DNA of 64,000 bases from Piromyces finnis (GCA_002104945.1 MCFH01000034.1:434001-498000); one strand, 5' to 3'; shown: positions 12,293 to 27,120, counted from the first letter of the stretch. A program made the numbers and translations. Notes: generated from the letters alone by a model not told the origin.

Positions 12293-15222
12293 AAATTTTA
12301 TTTTTACTTCAATCAATTTAAAAATTAATGTACAATAAATAATATCTACATATATAGCATAGATCTTTTTTTTTTTTACTAAGCGCTTTTACTTTATATT
12401 TTTCAATCAATTCATAAAACTCTAATTATTTTAAACTTGATAAGTATTTAATAATAAATAAATCCTTTTAATTAACTAATAAAACTTTAAAAGTAATTTA
12501 CATTTTTCTATTTTGAATTTTAAAATATAAAAATTTTAATTCTCTTTTTTTAATAAACATAAAATCAATATATGCAACTTCACGCAGTGTAACAACTTTT
12601 TCTTTGCACGTTTTTTTTTTTTTTTTTTTTTGGTAACATTCACCTTAAATCAATTTAATTTAAAGAAAAAAAGTTTAATAATTATAAAAATCAAAACTGA
12701 ATTTAAATTAATATAAAATTTAACTGCCCATTTTATAAAATAAATTTTTAAAGTTAATCTTTTTATTATTATTAATGTTAAGATGATTATTTTTTTAAAA
12801 AAAAAGTTTAGTCAAGCATTAAATTTATATAAATAAAAAAAGTGAAACTGAATTCTTATAATACCTTAAAAAAAGAGAAACTTTTTTTTTTTATTTCTAT
12901 TAATAATAAAGAGTTTCAACTTTTTAAATATAAAATTTCATGTGAAAATAAAAAATAAATTGGCCATTTAATTTATTTCATTTATAAATAAATCTATTTC
13001 TATATTAAAATTATATATAATACAATATAGTCTAATATATATTTTTACTTAATAATTAAAATTTGAAACGGATTAAATAAAATTTAATAAATGGGAATAA
13101 TTATTAAAAAGTGGTGCCATAACACAATTTTTTTGAAATACTTTTAAGAAATAGATAAAAGAGTAAAAGGAAAGAAGAATAAAAAAAGGAAAAAGGAAAA
13201 AGTCATAGTATGGTTTTATTATGGTTATTCCAACAATAATTAATAGTGTTTTAGTTCATAATAAAATAAAAAAATATATTTCATATGTCATAACATAAAA
13301 GTATCATGAAACTAATAAATAATTAATTAAAACTTTTAAATGATTTAATTATTTAAAAAATGATATAATTTTTTATATTAAATCTAGGATTATATTAATA
13401 TAAAAAAATTAGGGGGTAAAAAAAAAGCATAAAAATCAGAAATAGGATTTAGTATAAAAGAACCACAAAATAACCAAAAATTAAAAAAAAATTAGTCCTA
13501 TAATAAAAAAAAAAAAAGAAAAGAATAATAACAAAGAATAAAAATCCCAAACTTAAATATCTTTGGTTGGTACTTAGAGATTATAGATTTTTATCAGGTA
13601 ATTTAATTAAACTTTTACTAGGCAATCATGCTCTATTTTTCATTTTATAAGCATGAATTACTAATCATAATAAAAATATGAAATCTATATATTTTAAATG
13701 ATATTATAAATAAAACATGAATTTATTACATACATTCATGGTGGAGCAAAAATATAAATATAGTATTTAATAGCTGGAGAAAAAAAAAGTTAACAATAAT
13801 GGTCTTGTTTCAGTAATGATTTATTAATCTTAAAAATTTCTGCAATATCAAAAATTCTTTTATAAAAAAAAAACTTTTAAATTATATCATTATATCATAA
13901 CAATATATTATTGAATATATATTGTATAATATAATTCATATAATATTTATCATCGAATTTACTAAAGAAAATTTAAAGTTTCGGTTCTATAAAATCAATA
14001 ATGATGCATATATTAAATAAAAAGTTTAAAATTAAAGTTTTTCAAATTTTTAAATAATATAGTATATTATAATATAATTGATATTATAAAAATTTATACA
14101 CTAACAATATTAAATATTATAATATTAATTATATTAATTATTCCATCACAAATAAATCATTATAATAATTAAATAAATATAATAAATTAAAATTATTATA
14201 TGATAAAGTGTATTTACAATATAATTATTGAATAATATAATTATTGAATTGTTTATAGTTATAATTTCAATATACTATTATAATATATTAGAATACACAG
14301 TACACAAAAAAAAGTATGAAAAAAAAAAAAAAAAAAAAAAAAAGGAAAAGAAAAAATCAAGATTAATTTTTTTTTTTTTTAATGATAGATGATATATTCA
14401 TATATATAATAAAAATTTTTAATATTTAAAAGAGGGGAAAAAATTTTTTTTTGTGGGTTCTTTTTCTTCCATCATAAAACAAATTATAATTAATAATATT
14501 AAAAACTAATCTATTATTTTTTTTAATATTATCATCTTTTATAAAATATTATAATTACATATAATATTTTTTTATCTTCTCATTTTAGAAAAATTATTCT
14601 TTGTTTTATTAAAAAAAAAAAACTCCAAAATAAAAGGAGAAAGGATTCAATGTTTTTAATGCTTAAAGCAAAAAAGTTACCATTTTAAAATTGAATATTT
14701 GCAATATCATATTTAAGAATATATAAATATTTGCTTACACACAAAATTAAAATAATATTTATATATAAATTTTCAAATTTAAAAAAGAAGTCAATCTTTT
14801 TTTTTTAAATCTTAACAATTATTTATTGATATATAAACAAAAACTTTATTCAAATATAAAAGTTAAAAGAAGAAAAAAAAAGTAATTGTATTCTTTTTTA
14901 AAAAAAAAATATTTATTAAAATAATATCAATAACAATATTTATTTATATCATCGCTTCCAGCAATATTATAATTAATTAATACAATATTTTAATTATATC
15001 AATAACACCGATATAAATATCAAACATATGCTATCATTTATTTAAAAAAAAATAACTATATTATTTTTTCATTACGCGATATTTATACATTATTATAAAA
15101 GCACTATCTCAACTAAATTAAGAAATATAAATAAAAAAAAAATAACATATCACATAAATATATAAAGTGCCTATTGCTATTTACTATTTAAAAATAATAT
15201 ATACAATTTTGATATATTAACA
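12293..15222. other. 2.9-kb gene-free intergenic region
   Basis: Both flanking genes read rightward: ERCC8 ends and the phosphotransferase starts. I see no coding exon, tRNA or mobile-element gene. There are long A/T runs, and many TATAATATATT-type palindromes between 13880 and 14290. Confidence 0.5.
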
Positions 15223-17300
15223 ATGAACTCATCAGATAAATTAAATAGAAACGTCATAGAAATGGATGATGAAATCGAAATAACAGAAATTAAACCAAAT
15301 ACTAGTTCTTTAAGTATTGAAAAAAGAAAAAAATCTGAATTCGAATCAAGTAATGTTAGTATTGATATACCAAATATTGATGAAAATAAGTCTATCGAAA
15401 AGGAAGTTGAAAGCAGTAATGCTTCATTAAATAATAATAATAGAAATCCAATTATTCAAAAAGTTATCAACTTTTTTAACCGTTTAGAAAAAGTTTACTG
15501 TCCAGATGAAGCTTTAGAAAATTTGAAAAATTATAAGTATAATGCTGTTGATAAATCATATGTATCAAAATATATATTAAAACCATACTGGGAATTCTGT
15601 ACAAAACTTTTCCCATTATCTATGGCGTATGTTTTTTTTTCCCATAATTATTCATTCAATATAATATTATAATATTTAATAAAATAATAATTAATAGCTA
15701 TTCTTATTAATTCTTATTAAAAATATATAATTATAATATTTTATCAAAATTATACAGTCCAAATTTAATTACCTTGACCGGATTTGGTTTTATGTTAATA
15801 AATTTAATTTTAGCTATCATACTTGTTCCAGATTTAGAAGGACCAACTTATCGTTGGTTTTATATTAGGTTTGTATGACTTGAAATATATTATGTAAATA
15901 GAGAGATTCGTTTTCTTTTTTTTTTTTAAAAAAAAAAAAGTATACTAATAATAATTATATCTAATATCATATCGGATGTATAGTTGTTCTCTTGGTTTAT
16001 GGTTATATTCTACATTTGATAATGTTGATGGAAAACAAGCTAGAAGAACAAAACAAAGTTCACCACTCGGAGAACTTTTTGATCATGGATGTGATTCTTT
16101 AAATTGTGCAGTTGGTAGTGTTGTTGAAGCTGCTGCTCTTGGTTTAGGACAAACTTACTATACTTATATCTTTTCAATGATTAGTAAATATTTTATCCTT
16201 TAATCTATTCCAATAGAAATCATTATTAAAAAAAAAAAATACTGTTATTATTAAACATTTTTATTTATTAATATTTCATATTTTGTTTTATTTGTAGCTA
16301 TATTTACTTTCTTTTATTCAACATGGGAAAACTTTTACACTGGTAGACTTTACCTTGGTTATGTTAATGGACCAACCGAAGGTTTAATTCTTGGTACAGT
16401 CATTATGTTTTTAAGTGGAGTTTTTGGTCCAGAAATGTGGTGGAAACCATTATCACATTACTTGGGATCATGGGTTGAAGTTATTGTTACTGAAAAGTGT
16501 AAACTCATTGATTGTTTATTAGTATTTATGATTATCTTTTCCTTTGTTTCTCAAATTCCAATTACGTAAATATTTAAAATCATTATATTAAAAAAAAAAA
16601 AATAATGTATTTTTAAATAATTCAATTAATGTATTATCATCATTCCTAATGGTATAACTTTTATACATAAAAAAATTAATAGGTTCTTCTCTGTATATAA
16701 AGCATGTAAAAAGAATGGTGAAAAATTCACAAATGCTCTTACGAGTACACTTCCATTTTTAATTTTTGCTGCTTCTACTTACTTATGGGTTAGTTCACCA
16801 AATTCAACTGTTTTAACAGATCATCAAATTCTCTTTACTTTAACCTATGGTATAGTGTTTGGTCGTATAGCAACAGATATTATTCTTGCACATGTATCTG
16901 GTAGATCCTATCCAAAATTCACCTTTTTAATTCTTCCAATAATTATTGGTGCAATTTTAGTTAATATTCCATCTTTATTCCATTGGTAAGTATTTTCGAT
17001 ATTATAATAGAATAGAATAATTATAATAGAATAATAGTTACTATAATAGATAGCATGAATTAAAATATATATATATATTTAAATTTAACTAATTTTAAAA
17101 ATATTTATTTCTCTTTATGAATATGAATGAATTTAAACAGTGGTGTTATTTTAAATTCTACTGGTGAATTAATATTTTTATGGGTTGTCTTTGGTATATG
17201 TTGTGTCTTTTATTTCCATTGGGCTTTATCAATTATTAGACGATTCTGTAAATTCTTGGATATCAATTGTTTAACTATTAAACATAGAGTAGTATTTTAA
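15223..17300 (+). CDS. CDP-alcohol choline/ethanolamine phosphotransferase
   Basis: Six exons: 15223-15626, 15758-15868, 15984-16183, 16298-16565, 16683-16985, 17141-17300; 1446 nt, 481 aa. The catalytic CDP-alcohol phosphotransferase signature is complete: D187-G188-xx-A191-R192, then G201, D205 and D209, in the block GKQARRTKQSSPLGELFDHG. The family transfers phosphocholine or phosphoethanolamine from the CDP form to diacylglycerol in ER/Golgi membranes, the last step of the Kennedy pathway. About ten hydrophobic segments follow, as in CEPT1/CHPT1/EPT1. The first 85 residues are acidic and low-complexity, longer than usual. Choline versus ethanolamine preference cannot be read from the sequence. 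Its 3' end converges on VPS45. Confidence 0.93.
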
Positions 17301-18397
17301 AAAAAAAAAATTAAAAAAAAAACCCCATTTTAAAATTACAATTAACGGGAAAAGAATAATAATGGTAAAAAAAAAAAAAAAAAAAAACAAAAAAAAAAAA
17401 CAATAACAATGCAATTCAATATATAAGATAAAAAAAAAAAAAAAAAAGATATATTTTAAAATATTATAAAACAATATTCTTAATTTAAGTTAACAAAATT
17501 CAATTCTTTTTTTTTTACTATTTATGTATTTCATTAAAAATTATTTTTATTTAAAAATTCAAAAGATAAAAAAGTTTTTTTTTTTTTTTTGAAATTCCTT
17601 TTTTTTTTTTTTTTTTTTTTTTTATATTTATATTACTTTAAATAGGAATAAAAAGAAAAGGGATGGAAAAAAAAAAAAAAAGTCGCATTTTTGTTTTTCA
17701 CACACACAACATTTTTTATTTATTTTTTTTTTTTTAAAAAAAATTTTATTAATTTATTATAAAATTTTAAAAAAAAAAAAAAATATCAAACTATTTTAGC
17801 ATGCGTAAAAAAAAATAAAAATAAAAATAAAAACCTTTAAAAAAGGTAAAAAAAAAAAAAATTTAAAATAAAAAAAAGAGTAATTTTGCAAATAAAAAAC
17901 GAAAAAAAAAAAATTTTTTTTTTATATTTTATGGTGGTACAAAAAGTAATTTTAAAGTCGTACAAATTTTTAATTTAAAAAAAGAAAAATTTTTTAAAGG
18001 GAAAAAGAAATTTTATTTTTTTTTTTTTTACTTTATTTTTTGATGGATTGCTTTAATTAGAGTATGGTTCTTAAATTTAATCTTTTTTTTTTTATTATTT
18101 TTTTCATTATTTTTTATTTATAGATTTTTTACATAATTTGCAATCTATTTAAATGTTTTGATATTTTTTTATTAAAATAGTAATCCTTTTGAGTTTTCAG
18201 ATAAAAAAAGATATTTTATTTTGTTTTTGTTTTTTGTTTTTTATTTTGTTTCTGTTTGCACATTGTTCAATATGAAATAGAATAAATTTAAAATTGAAAT
18301 GAGTATTAATATTTTTAGAGAGGAAAAATGAATTGATTTTATCAAAATAAAAAAAAAGAGAGATGAATTTATTCCTAAAAATATTATCTATAATGAA

Positions 18398-18429
<32 letters not shown>
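17301..18429. other. Convergent 3' intergenic region
   Basis: Lies between the 3' ends of the phosphotransferase (+) and VPS45 (-). It is made mostly of A and T homopolymers up to about 25 nt. No gene is seen; both transcripts must terminate here. Confidence 0.55.
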
Positions 18430-20037
18430 CTATAATACAGAGGTAGCATTTTTAACAAATGAGATAAAGCTAAATTTTATATATAAATGGTTAGATAATA
18501 AAATTTTATTAATTTTTCAACAATAAAAAAAAATAAATAAATAAAATTATTTTTTTCCCTTTCTTTCTTACCTTTTGGTATTATGAATTGAAGTTCCTCC
18601 AATAATGATTCTAACATTCGGTATTTCTTCATTTAATTTTGCTATATCTCTAGCTTCTCCATAGGTTGCACCACCTATAATAAAAACAACAATATCTTGT
18701 GGTCTGTCTCTTATAGAACCTTCAATATATGGATAGAATTGATCCTTTAATTTTCCTTTAAGTAAGGATTGTATAATATCTGCAACTTTTGAAGTATATT
18801 GAGTATAAACATTTTCAACACCCTAAGAAATATAGATGATGTTTATTGTTGTTGATGATTAGAATAGTAATATATAAAAATTAAAATAATAAATAGAAAA
18901 GTATTAAAACTCTCACAAACTTATTAAAAGATAAAAAATATAGCAAAAAAAAATTACCTTTAATCCTTTAAATACATTCTTTCCTTTATCAAAAATAGTA
19001 CTTGTAGTAGTTTCTTCATTTTGTCTTTCATTTAATTCAGCATATTTTATTAATTGTTCGATTGTCTATAATAATTAAATATATATATATATATATATTT
19101 AAACAATTTAAATTAGGAATTATTTGTATTATTTATGAAATAATCAATAATCAAAGTATATATTCATATATTCATTTATGATGAATTCAACTTTAATATG
19201 TCATTATTTATTAAATTCTTACTCGAGTCTGTTCTTCTGAAATACCATTTTGAAGTAAAAGTTGAACTAACTCTTTAACTTCATTAATGTTTTGTCTTCC
19301 ATAACGAATGGTATATAATAAAACTAATTTTATTTTACTTTCGTTTGTTATATTACTTCTTTTTATTAAATTTTGTACCTCCTATATATTAAAATTTCAA
19401 AAAAAAAAAAAAAAAAAAGGAAATGATTTAATTTTATATATATATACAAAATAGATTGAAAGTTTAGAATAAAAAAATTTTTTTTTTCAAAATTAAATTA
19501 TATGCTATATATATATATATATGTATGTGTGCGAATAGGGTTATAATCCAATAGACACAGTATAAATGATCTATTTAATAATGTTTATTATTATAGTGTT
19601 GGTTACCTTTAAATCATTATTATTATTAACACAGGCAAGATTTTGTTCAAGTTCACTTACTTCTAATAACGAATTTTGTGATACAAGTCTACTAAGTTCT
19701 GATACTAATGTAACATGCTTACTAACATTTCCAGAAAGTCTTTTAAATTCTGGATATTCTTCAACAAACTTTTTCATATCAGATATAGATTCAATATTAT
19801 CACTGTTATGATGTCTATTCTGGAATTCATTAACATAATTTTTAATATTGACACCTAAATCTCCAAAATTCAAATACATATTGTTTTTGAAAAATACATC
19901 TTGATCTGCAGATAATACAATTTCCTATATAAAAAATCGCGATTCATCAAATCAAATCAAATATGTATAACAGAGCGATGGTACAAATAATACAAATAAT
20001 TTAATAATATTGAAAAATATATGTTAATTAATCAATA

Positions 20038-20070
<33 letters not shown>

Positions 20071-21758
20071 GTGTATTTATTAAAGTATGGAAAGAATATA
20101 TATATAAAAAAATAAATAAAAATTACTTTTAAATCTGGTTTTATATCTGAAATTTTTGATAAATCAACACGACCATTGTTTATACCAATTAATTCATGAA
20201 CCATAGCTTGATAGGTCCATTGGTTTAATAATGGACTCACAGGATCATTCTTTCTATCTAGAATTAATAAAATTGGTGGTGTATCATATCTTCTAAAATC
20301 AAATAATTGAGATTCTTGTTGTATTTGATACTTTTTTTTTTTAATTATCATTATTATTGTGGTTGTGGTTGTGGTTGTGGTTGTGATTATTTTCATATTT
20401 TTGTAATATTATAAAAAAAAATTTTTTTTTTAATTATTTCCATTGTTTCGTTTATTATATTAAACTATCGAATTAAATAATAATTATAGAGCTTACATTA
20501 ATTTCTGATGCTAATCTTTTTCCTAATGCTGAATTTTTTTCATATCTAATCATTGGTCTTTTTTTTAAGGCTAATAATACAGCTCTTAATCCTTCGACGG
20601 TTCGTTTAAATGTTTCATTATTCCATGTACTTAAAGAATCACCAAATATTTGATAATTTTGTAAATTTAATGAATAAAAATTTGAATTGATAGCACAAAA
20701 ATCACCGTAAAATTCCTAATATAAATAAAAATATAGGTATGTGGGTGGATGTGTTGTTTATTATATGTAAATAATAATCCAAAAAAAAAAAAAAAAAAAA
20801 AAAAAATTTTCCAATAATAATATTATTTATCATAATATAATTATATATAAATATTTAGGAATGTTATTAGAAATTAGTATATTTGTTTAATATGTTATTA
20901 AATTTGTAAAAATTAATAATACCTGTAATTCACGGACTGTTTCTTGTTGGTCCGCTTCGGCCATTCTTTCAATTTGGGATTTGGTTAAAATATTCGAGAA
21001 ATCTTTTAAAAAATTAAATTTCGAAAAAAAAATAAAAGAAAAAAAAACGTATAATATATATATAATAATATATAATAGTAATGGTAATAAACTATTAGGC
21101 TTGGTGATATAACTATATAATTGTTTTGTGATTCAAATTCCCAAATATAATTTTTTAAATATATATTAATTTTGAAATGTAAATTAAAATATTATGTACA
21201 TTACATAAATAATATGAGCCGTAACATGGATTTCTAAGTTCATCAATCATTAATTGAACGGACTTTGAGGAAGGTCTTAAAAAGCAAATACATTTTAAAT
21301 GTTTCATTTTTTCTCTTGAAGTATTCTCAATCTTGTCTATTAAAAAAACTTCTTTACTTAATAAAGTGGATTGAGTTGCAATTAATGATATATATTGAGT
21401 CTTTTTTTTTTTTTTAATATATATTTAAGTAAATTGAAAATGTAAATTGTTATTTGTTTAATATATTCCCACATATTTATATATTTATGAAATATAGGTT
21501 TAAAAAGGTAATTTTAAAAAAAAAATTGTTTATTATATTCAATGGAGAGAAAATTAAAATTAATATTTACTTTACATAAAAATAATATAAAATAAAGATA
21601 AAATAGCAAAAAGTAGTAGTTTAATGTTTCTTTTTATTTATTTATTTATTTAAAATTATTTTTTATACCGTATTATCATCAAGAAGTAATATTTTCATGC
21701 CTGGTGTATTATTTATCATTTTTTGAACATACGTCTGCAAAATTTTTACTATATCCAT
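18430..21758 (-). CDS. VPS45: Vacuolar protein sorting 45, Sec1/Munc18 family
   Basis: Ten exons, read downward: 21758-21669, 21400-21205, 21002-20923, 20715-20497, 20330-20127, 19924-19607, 19381-19223, 19065-18958, 18822-18572, 18469-18430; 1665 nt, 554 aa. Length and order match VPS45 (about 570 aa). Diagnostic stretches are [101 protein letters not shown] and [13 protein letters not shown] proteins bind syntaxins and SNARE complexes; VPS45 works in Golgi/endosome fusion and recycling. The last exon is only 40 nt and was placed by splice phase and the conserved NTKSF ending. The fifth splice junction is preceded by a TGG/TGT-rich repeat inside the intron near 20354-20390. Confidence 0.96.
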
Positions 21759-22012
21759 TTCGACTTTTTTTTTTTAAAAAAAATAAATTATATTATGTGT
21801 TTAAATATTGTTTTTTTTATTTATATATGTCTTTTTTTTATTTTTATTCTTCTTTTTGTATATATATCAAAATAATTATATTATATATTCCCTTGTTAAA
21901 AAAAAGGCAATGTTTTTTTTTTATTTTTTTAAAAAAAAATATTATTTTTACTGTATAAAAAAAAATAATAAAAAAAGTTTAATTATATTTAATTTCATTT
22001 TTTAAATCGAAA

Positions 22013-22042
22013 ATCTATTTATTTATTTATTCATTCATTCAT

Positions 22043-22086
<44 letters not shown>

Positions 22087-22089
22087 TAT

Positions 22090-22145
<56 letters not shown>
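22013..22145. repeat. ATTT tetranucleotide array
   Basis: About 130 bp of TATT/ATTT repeats with a few TTCA variants, interrupted once by TTTAATATTT near 22082-22090 and ending in the same phrase at 22140. Confidence 0.9.
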
Positions 22146-23856
22146 TATTTATTAATTTAAATGAAATAAAATATTTAAATGAAATAAATAAATAAATATC
22201 TTAAGGGTTAATAAAATATATAAAAAAAAAAAGGTCTAAACCTTTTTGAAGCTTGTTTTTATAATTAAATTCATTATGTATGAGCATTCAAATAAAAATC
22301 CTGGTTTCTCAAAAACAATTAAATAAATATATAATAATTAATCAAAAGTTGATAGTCTATTAATATTTTCTTTTTAATTAGCCGCCCTAAATTTTTTTGT
22401 GATAGTCAATCAAAAGTTTATGTGACAAGCATTTCTTTATCATACACATTTTAATACTTTTATAATCTTAATAAAGTATCTATAAATATTATAATAATTA
22501 GAATATTTTGGAATTTTAAAAAAAAAATTGAAAATAATAGCAATTTATTAAGATATAACCAATTCAAATCAAACATAAATATATATATATTATAAATTTA
22601 TAAAAAAGAGAATTTATATGTATATTATTAACGTAATATAAAAGAAGTAATTTTTAATTCATTTTTATACAACAACCATAAAAAAAATAACAAAATATAT
22701 ATTTATAATTAATATTTATTAGGAATAGAAATGAAATTATAAAAAAATATATATCTATTTAATATTTAATAATGAATTTCATTTTATCTTTTAGGTTAAT
22801 TGATATTTTTAATTATTATTTTTTTTTTGAAATTTTAAAATTTAATATGAAATAAATTAAAAAAGAAAAGAAAAAAAAAAAGCATTAAGTAAATGATGTA
22901 TTCTTACATTGTTATATGTAATGTATTAAAGATGTGATAGTTATATTCTTTTCATTATATTTAATCTTTACAAGAGTTAAAGTTTTAAAAAGATGACTTT
23001 AATTAAAATATTTAATTTTTAAAAGATTTTAATTTAAAAATGTTTAGATTATATAAAAAAGTTTTTAATTAAAGAAAATGTTTTTTTTTTTTTAATATAT
23101 TTAAAATAGGTGTTATCAAGCAAATATGTAATTTAAATTAATAAAAAGTTAAAAAAAATGAAAATGAAATATAATTTAAATAATAACTACATTTATTGTT
23201 ATTTTTTATAAAAACAATTTCATTTATAATCTTTTTTTTTTTTTATTTATATGTTAATTCAAAAATTTATATGATTTGAAAAGTATAAAATGTTGTAATT
23301 CCTGAGGTTTACTTTATTTTTTAATTAAAAAACAAATAACTCATTAACATAATTTCAAAAAAAAATTATATTTGTGATATATATAACTCTTTAAATTAAA
23401 AAAAAAAATATCTGTTATAATGAAACTTTTTTGCTTATTATTAAGTTATAGTTTATTAATTTTACCTATAAAAACCAATTATATATATAAATAGAATTTC
23501 GAATAAAAAAGAAATTAAAGTAGTTAAGCAAAATGAGTTATTAAACCTTTAAAAAGTATTAATATTATATAAAATAAAAGTTTTATTTAAAAAAGTATTA
23601 ATTTACATTGTTGTTTGTTATTTATTAATCTTAATGTACTGTTTATTATTTCAATTAAATATGTTTAAATTAATACTTAAAATTATATAAAATAATAATA
23701 ATAAAAGCATCTATAATTATAAATAGTTTAATAATCTTGCTAAATTAAAAATAATCTATTTTTAAACATATAAAACCTTTATATTGTTTATTTCATACTA
23801 ATTTAATTGATTTTAAATTTAATCATAATAACCTTAAAACTAAAAATAAAGTATTT

Positions 23857-24000
23857 TTTTTTTTTATATTAATATTATTATATTTATATTATTTTAAAGT
23901 TTTATTTTTTATATTAATATTATTATATTTATATTATTTTAAAGTTTTATTTTTTATATTAATATTATTATATTTATATTATTTTAAAGTTTTGTTTTTT
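23857..24000. repeat. 45-bp tandem triplication
   Basis: Three near-identical 45-bp units. The anchor AAAGTTTT recurs at 23896, 23941 and 23986. Only terminal A/G and T-run differences separate the copies, so the expansion is recent. Confidence 0.9.
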
Positions 24001-24368
24001 TAATAAAACCATTTATACAATTTCCAAACTTATGGTATATCAGTAATTTAAAGAATAACAAAGTTTAAAACTAAAAAGATAAAAATAAACATACCTAAAT
24101 ATTTTTTTTAAAAAAAAAACTAAAAATATATATTTTATTATTAAAAAAAAATTTTTTTTATATAATGAATTATCCTAACTCCGAATTTATTTTTAATATA
24201 AATTGCTTAGCTTTTGACTGAAAAAAATATTTTTATCATCAACAATTTACTAATAATCAATAATAATAAAAACAAATAATAAAAAAATAATAAATAATAA
24301 CAGTAAAAATAAAAATTTCTGAAAATAAAAAATAAAAAAGGATGGAAAAAAAAGAAATTAAAAAACGT

Positions 24369-24466
24369 AATAGATCACGCAACCACCTATACCATTAATA
24401 GCAGTTTAATTAAAAAAAACTGTTTTTATATTAATGTTATAGGTCCGGTTTGTGGATTGATCTATT
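24369..24466. other. 98-bp imperfect inverted repeat (hairpin)
   Basis: Nested arms pair in order: AATAGATCA with TGATCTATT, ACCTATA with TATAGGT, ATTAATA with TATTAAT, and CAGTTT with AAACTG around a short loop. Base composition is richer in G and C than the surroundings, and a T-rich run follows. This could be a MITE-like element or a structured RNA; neither is proven. Confidence 0.7.
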
Positions 24467-24540
24467 TCGTTTTATTTTTTTTTCTTTCTTCTTCTTCCAA
24501 TATAAAAATAAAGTATCAAAAGTTGGAAATTAAAGAATAC

Positions 24541-24580
<40 letters not shown>

Positions 24581-24933
24581 ATATTTATTAGATGTAATAT
24601 TTATATCTAATAAGTGTTAAATGTATATTAAATATAAAATATTTCAAATAAAAATGTGAATTTTTATAAAAAAAATAAAGTCTTTGAGTAAAAAATATTA
24701 TTAAAGTTGTATAGTGTTAATGGTAACCTTATCTTTTAATAATTATAAAAGAATGTGGAATCATTTATATAAATACATAATTAAAAATTTGTAAAGCGGG
24801 GTTTTCCCCATTTTGATATTAAATTGTCATTTAAATTATTTTGAAAAAACGAAAGATGGAATGTAAGGAATATGGAGGTTTTGAAGGATTATTAGTTTAT
24901 TTATTTATCAATTTACTTATTTATTTATTTATT

Positions 24934-25181
<248 letters not shown>

Positions 25182-26566
25182 TTGGTAAAATAAATGAATC
25201 CAAAAGACCTTTTTTATAATTTTAATTAATGAAAGATTTAAGGAATTTAAACTATTATTTTTTACCTACAGTACTTTAAAAAAATTTTAATATGAAAATA
25301 GGAAATGCCGTTATTTATAATAGTATTTAAAAGATTTGTAATAAATAATAAGATAAAAAATATTTTTTATGGAATTAAAACAAATTCTGTTTCTTTCTAT
25401 TATCTTTTAGTATGATTATTGTCATTTTTAACAAAAAAACAATTAAAAAAAAAAAAAACAATTTATTTTGAAGAAATGGGGTAAATGATTTTCAATTTTT
25501 TTATTCTTTTAAAAATAAATATATTGAAAAAGTAATATATAAAGAATGAAAAATAAAAATATTTAAAACCTTTGTTCTTTGTAAAAAAAAAAAAATTACT
25601 AAATTTCTTTTTTCTAATTTATTTAGTATATATATATAATTCTTTTAAAATTGTTTCAAGAAAAAAAAAAGTTTAAAAAAAAAAAAAACATTATAAAAAT
25701 AATGTAATTTTTATAGTCATTGTCTTTTTTTAAAAAAAAAAACAATTAAATTAGTTTATTCCATGTTCCTTTTTTTTTACAATATTTTTTTAAAAAAAAA
25801 AAAAAAAAAAGATTTTTAGTTTATTCTTTCATTATTTTATTTTTATTTTTATTTTAGAAAGACAAAAAAAAAATATAGGGTTAATTTTAATAATTCCTCC
25901 TTTAGAGAATGTTTGCAGATGATGCATTCTTTTACACCATTTAATATCAAACTAGAAAAGTAAAAAAAAAAAAGTTATTATGATTTATATTTATCTAAAA
26001 TTTCCATTATTTTAAAATAATAAATAAATAATAAATAAAAAAAAAGATTTCTGTCCTAAATAATTTTTCAATAACAAATAATTAATATATTATATGTTTT
26101 TAAATATAATAAAAGCACTTTTTTTAAATAATCAAATTTTTAATTAATGAAATAAAACTATTTTTTATTGGTATTTGAAACAATAAAATAGAAAAAAAGA
26201 AAAGCTTCATCATTAAAATTTAACTTTTTTTTTTTTTTTTTTCCCAAGTATTCAAATATTCTAATATTATTTAAAATAATTATACAACGTGCGTATAAAT
26301 TTTATAGATATTTCAAAAATTTACTTTTTTTTATAATAGAAATTAGATAACATTATAATTAACAAGGTTTAATTTTTATAGATTAACCCTCTAAATGTAT
26401 ATTTAATAAATTAAATTCTTAAAAAAGTATTTAATAAAAAGTATATTTTTGTTATATTTTACCTTTTATAACATTCAAATATATATATATATATTATTAT
26501 TATTATCAAGTATTAATTATACTTTTTGATGTAAAAAAGTAAAGTTTTAGTTAATTTTTAACAGAG

Positions 26567-26615
26567 TTTGTGGTGTAACACCTTAAAAAAACTTTTAAAA
26601 GTGTTACACCACAAA
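26567..26615. other. Perfect 15-bp inverted repeat
   Basis: TTTGTGGTGTAACAC at 26567-26581 is exactly repeated in inverse at 26601-26615, with a 19-nt spacer that contains CTTTTAAAAG. It is markedly richer in G+C than its surroundings. It is either a hairpin or closely spaced terminal repeats of a deleted element. Confidence 0.85.
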
Positions 26616-27120
26616 AATCGGTTGCTTAGAATCTATTTTACTTTTTTTTATTTAAATCCAGTTCCATTTGATAAATAAAAATTCGAATAGTTAATAAGAA
26701 TGACAATTTAATTCATTATAAAATAACTATATAATTAGGGATTATGATTCTTTTTCAAAAAAGAATTATAAAGATTATAATATATTAAGAAAAGTTTTTA
26801 TGATGATATTTGAACATATCGTTATTTTTAGTTAAAACTAACTACCAAATATTATATTATTATATGTTTATGTTTAATAATAAAAAGAATTTCAGTGATT
26901 AACTATCAAAATTAAAAGGAGAAAACCCTTACTTATTGGGTATATATGAATCCTTTTAAATTTCTACATTGGTATAAATCTTCTTTTTTCTTCTCAAAAA
27001 ATAGCTACTAAGGTCTTTTTTGATAGAATCCTAAATCAAATTAGTGCTACAAAAGTAATTTATGATTTTTGTAGTTTGACTTAATTATTTTAATTATTAT
27101 AAAAGGAATAGTATTACCTA

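Noticed and set aside
19566-19811. 81-codon plus-strand frame
   Set aside because: Antisense shadow of VPS45 exon 6.
22380-22440. Possible mariner-type terminal repeat (CCCTAAATTTTTTTGTG)
   Set aside because: No matching inverted partner or transposase remnant could be found nearby.
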